Below, one piece after another: positions 16,066-16,382 of a stretch of DNA of 16,382 nucleotides. The stretch comes from an uncultured Eubacteriales bacterium (lineage in GTDB: Bacteria; Bacillota; Clostridia; Oscillospirales; Oscillospiraceae). Position 1 is the stretch's first letter. Each line of letters begins with the position of its first letter. The DNA lies in assembly GCA_900552015.1 (NCBI GenBank), contig URXY01000046.1:1-16382 (forward strand), read 5' to 3'. The notes below the pieces were generated by a model. The model ran no database searches. It worked only from the letters and a program-made list of their open reading frames with translations, and had not been told where the DNA came from. Position numbers and translations under genes: made by a program.

Positions 16066-16382
16066 ATGGCTGTAAACGCAAGAACAGAGGAATTCCAACA
16101 CATTGAAGTATTTGATAAGCCCGCGCTGTTCACCAACGGGCGTATTGCCCGTGATACCGTGCCGAAGGGCTGGTACTGCTATGACATTCGCGGCTCTGAC
16201 GATGATCCCGGTGCGCTGTGCTACATGGAAGAAAATGTTGTGGTCAACCACGCAGGCTCGGTGCTGATGCCGAAAAAGCTGGCGATGCCTAAGTCCGGGC
16301 GGCTGGATGTGCGGGATGAACTCGGTTTTCTCGATGAAGGCAACATGACGCTCCGTGAGTTCTGCGAGGCGCATCAGCTCCC
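16066..16382 (+). CDS. LPD28-like element protein, N-terminal part
   Basis: The gene runs off the right edge after 105 codons. AAAGGAAGG lies about nine bases before the ATG. The visible part, MAVNARTEEFQHIEVFDKPA, LFTNGRIARDTVPKGWYCYD, a Gly-Ser-Asp stretch, VVVNHAGSVLMPKKL and MTLREFCEAH, matches my memory of LPD28, one of the large-polyvalent-protein-associated domains found as a small free-standing protein in Clostridia conjugative elements. LPD domains are linked to proteins delivered or used during DNA transfer, but the function of LPD28 is not established. It follows the ArdA-like gene after 56 bases without a terminator and is probably in the same transcript. Confidence 0.7.
   Translation, partial: MAVNARTEEFQHIEVFDKPALFTNGRIARDTVPKGWYCYDIRGSDDDPGALCYMEENVVVNHAGSVLMPKKLAMPKSGRLDVRDELGFLDEGNMTLREFCEAHQL

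Larger units (their letters stand above)
11285..16382 (+). mobile_element. One end of an integrative (probably conjugative) element in tRNA-Ser
   Basis: The element starts at the cut anticodon loop of the tRNA-Ser fragment and runs off the right edge. Geometry fixes the side: the tRNA is on the minus strand and its 5' half is missing, so the inserted DNA lies to the right and the restored tRNA should be at the far end. The content agrees: repeat-rich attachment DNA, a double excisionase-like protein, unrecognised accessory proteins, two ArdA-type antirestriction modules and an LPD28-like protein. ArdA and LPD families are typical of conjugative elements. No integrase, relaxase or type IV secretion gene is inside the window, so conjugation is inferred from known relatives only. 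Confidence 0.75.

Overview
The window looks like a gut-type Clostridia (Oscillospiraceae-like) chromosome joined to the end of an integrative mobile element. The evidence is high-GC Gram-positive coding style, strong AGGAGG-type ribosome sites, S-layer-homology (SLH) and DUF4097 surface proteins, an asnS/psuG core neighbourhood, and an accessory block of the kind found in Clostridia conjugative elements. This assignment is inferred from gene content, not from a database search.

Left, chromosomal part (1-11235). A partial minus-strand gene with a tail-fibre-like N-terminus sits at the edge behind a hairpin-rich leader. Next come a minus-strand lipoprotein with a DUF4097 beta-helical adhesin domain (375-1730) and asparaginyl-tRNA synthetase (2013-3407). 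asnS and psuG (pseudouridine-5'-phosphate glycosidase, 3588-4508) diverge from two clear sigma-A promoters. psuG overlaps a small DUF1294 membrane protein. A 1082-residue secreted Ig-like/SLH surface protein (5001-8249) and a two-helix membrane protein with a zinc ribbon (8387-8797) follow. Then comes an ECF sigma factor (8873-9358) with its zinc-finger, membrane-anchored anti-sigma factor (9360-10361). ECF-type promoter sequences precede the sigma gene itself and the DUF4097 lipoprotein, with a weaker candidate before the SLH gene, so this may be a local cell-envelope regulon. A minus-strand HExxH metallopeptidase gene (10399-11176) is broken by frameshift.

Boundary (11236-11760). The 3' half of a tRNA-Ser(CGA), cut at the anticodon loop, marks an attachment site of an element lying to the right. 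About 470 bases of non-coding DNA follow. They carry two pairs of 11-bp-spaced GYGTAGA direct repeats, which resemble integrase arm sites, and several inverted repeats.

Right, element part (11761-16382). All genes are on the plus strand: a double excisionase-like helix-turn-helix protein, two unrecognised proteins (the second with a cysteine cluster), a long ArdA-type antirestriction protein, a second protein that appears to carry a divergent copy of the same module, and the start of an LPD28-like protein. Terminator-like hairpins sit almost directly against the ribosome sites of two of these genes, which suggests attenuation or antitermination control. No integrase, relaxase or other conjugation gene is visible, so the element continues beyond the right edge.
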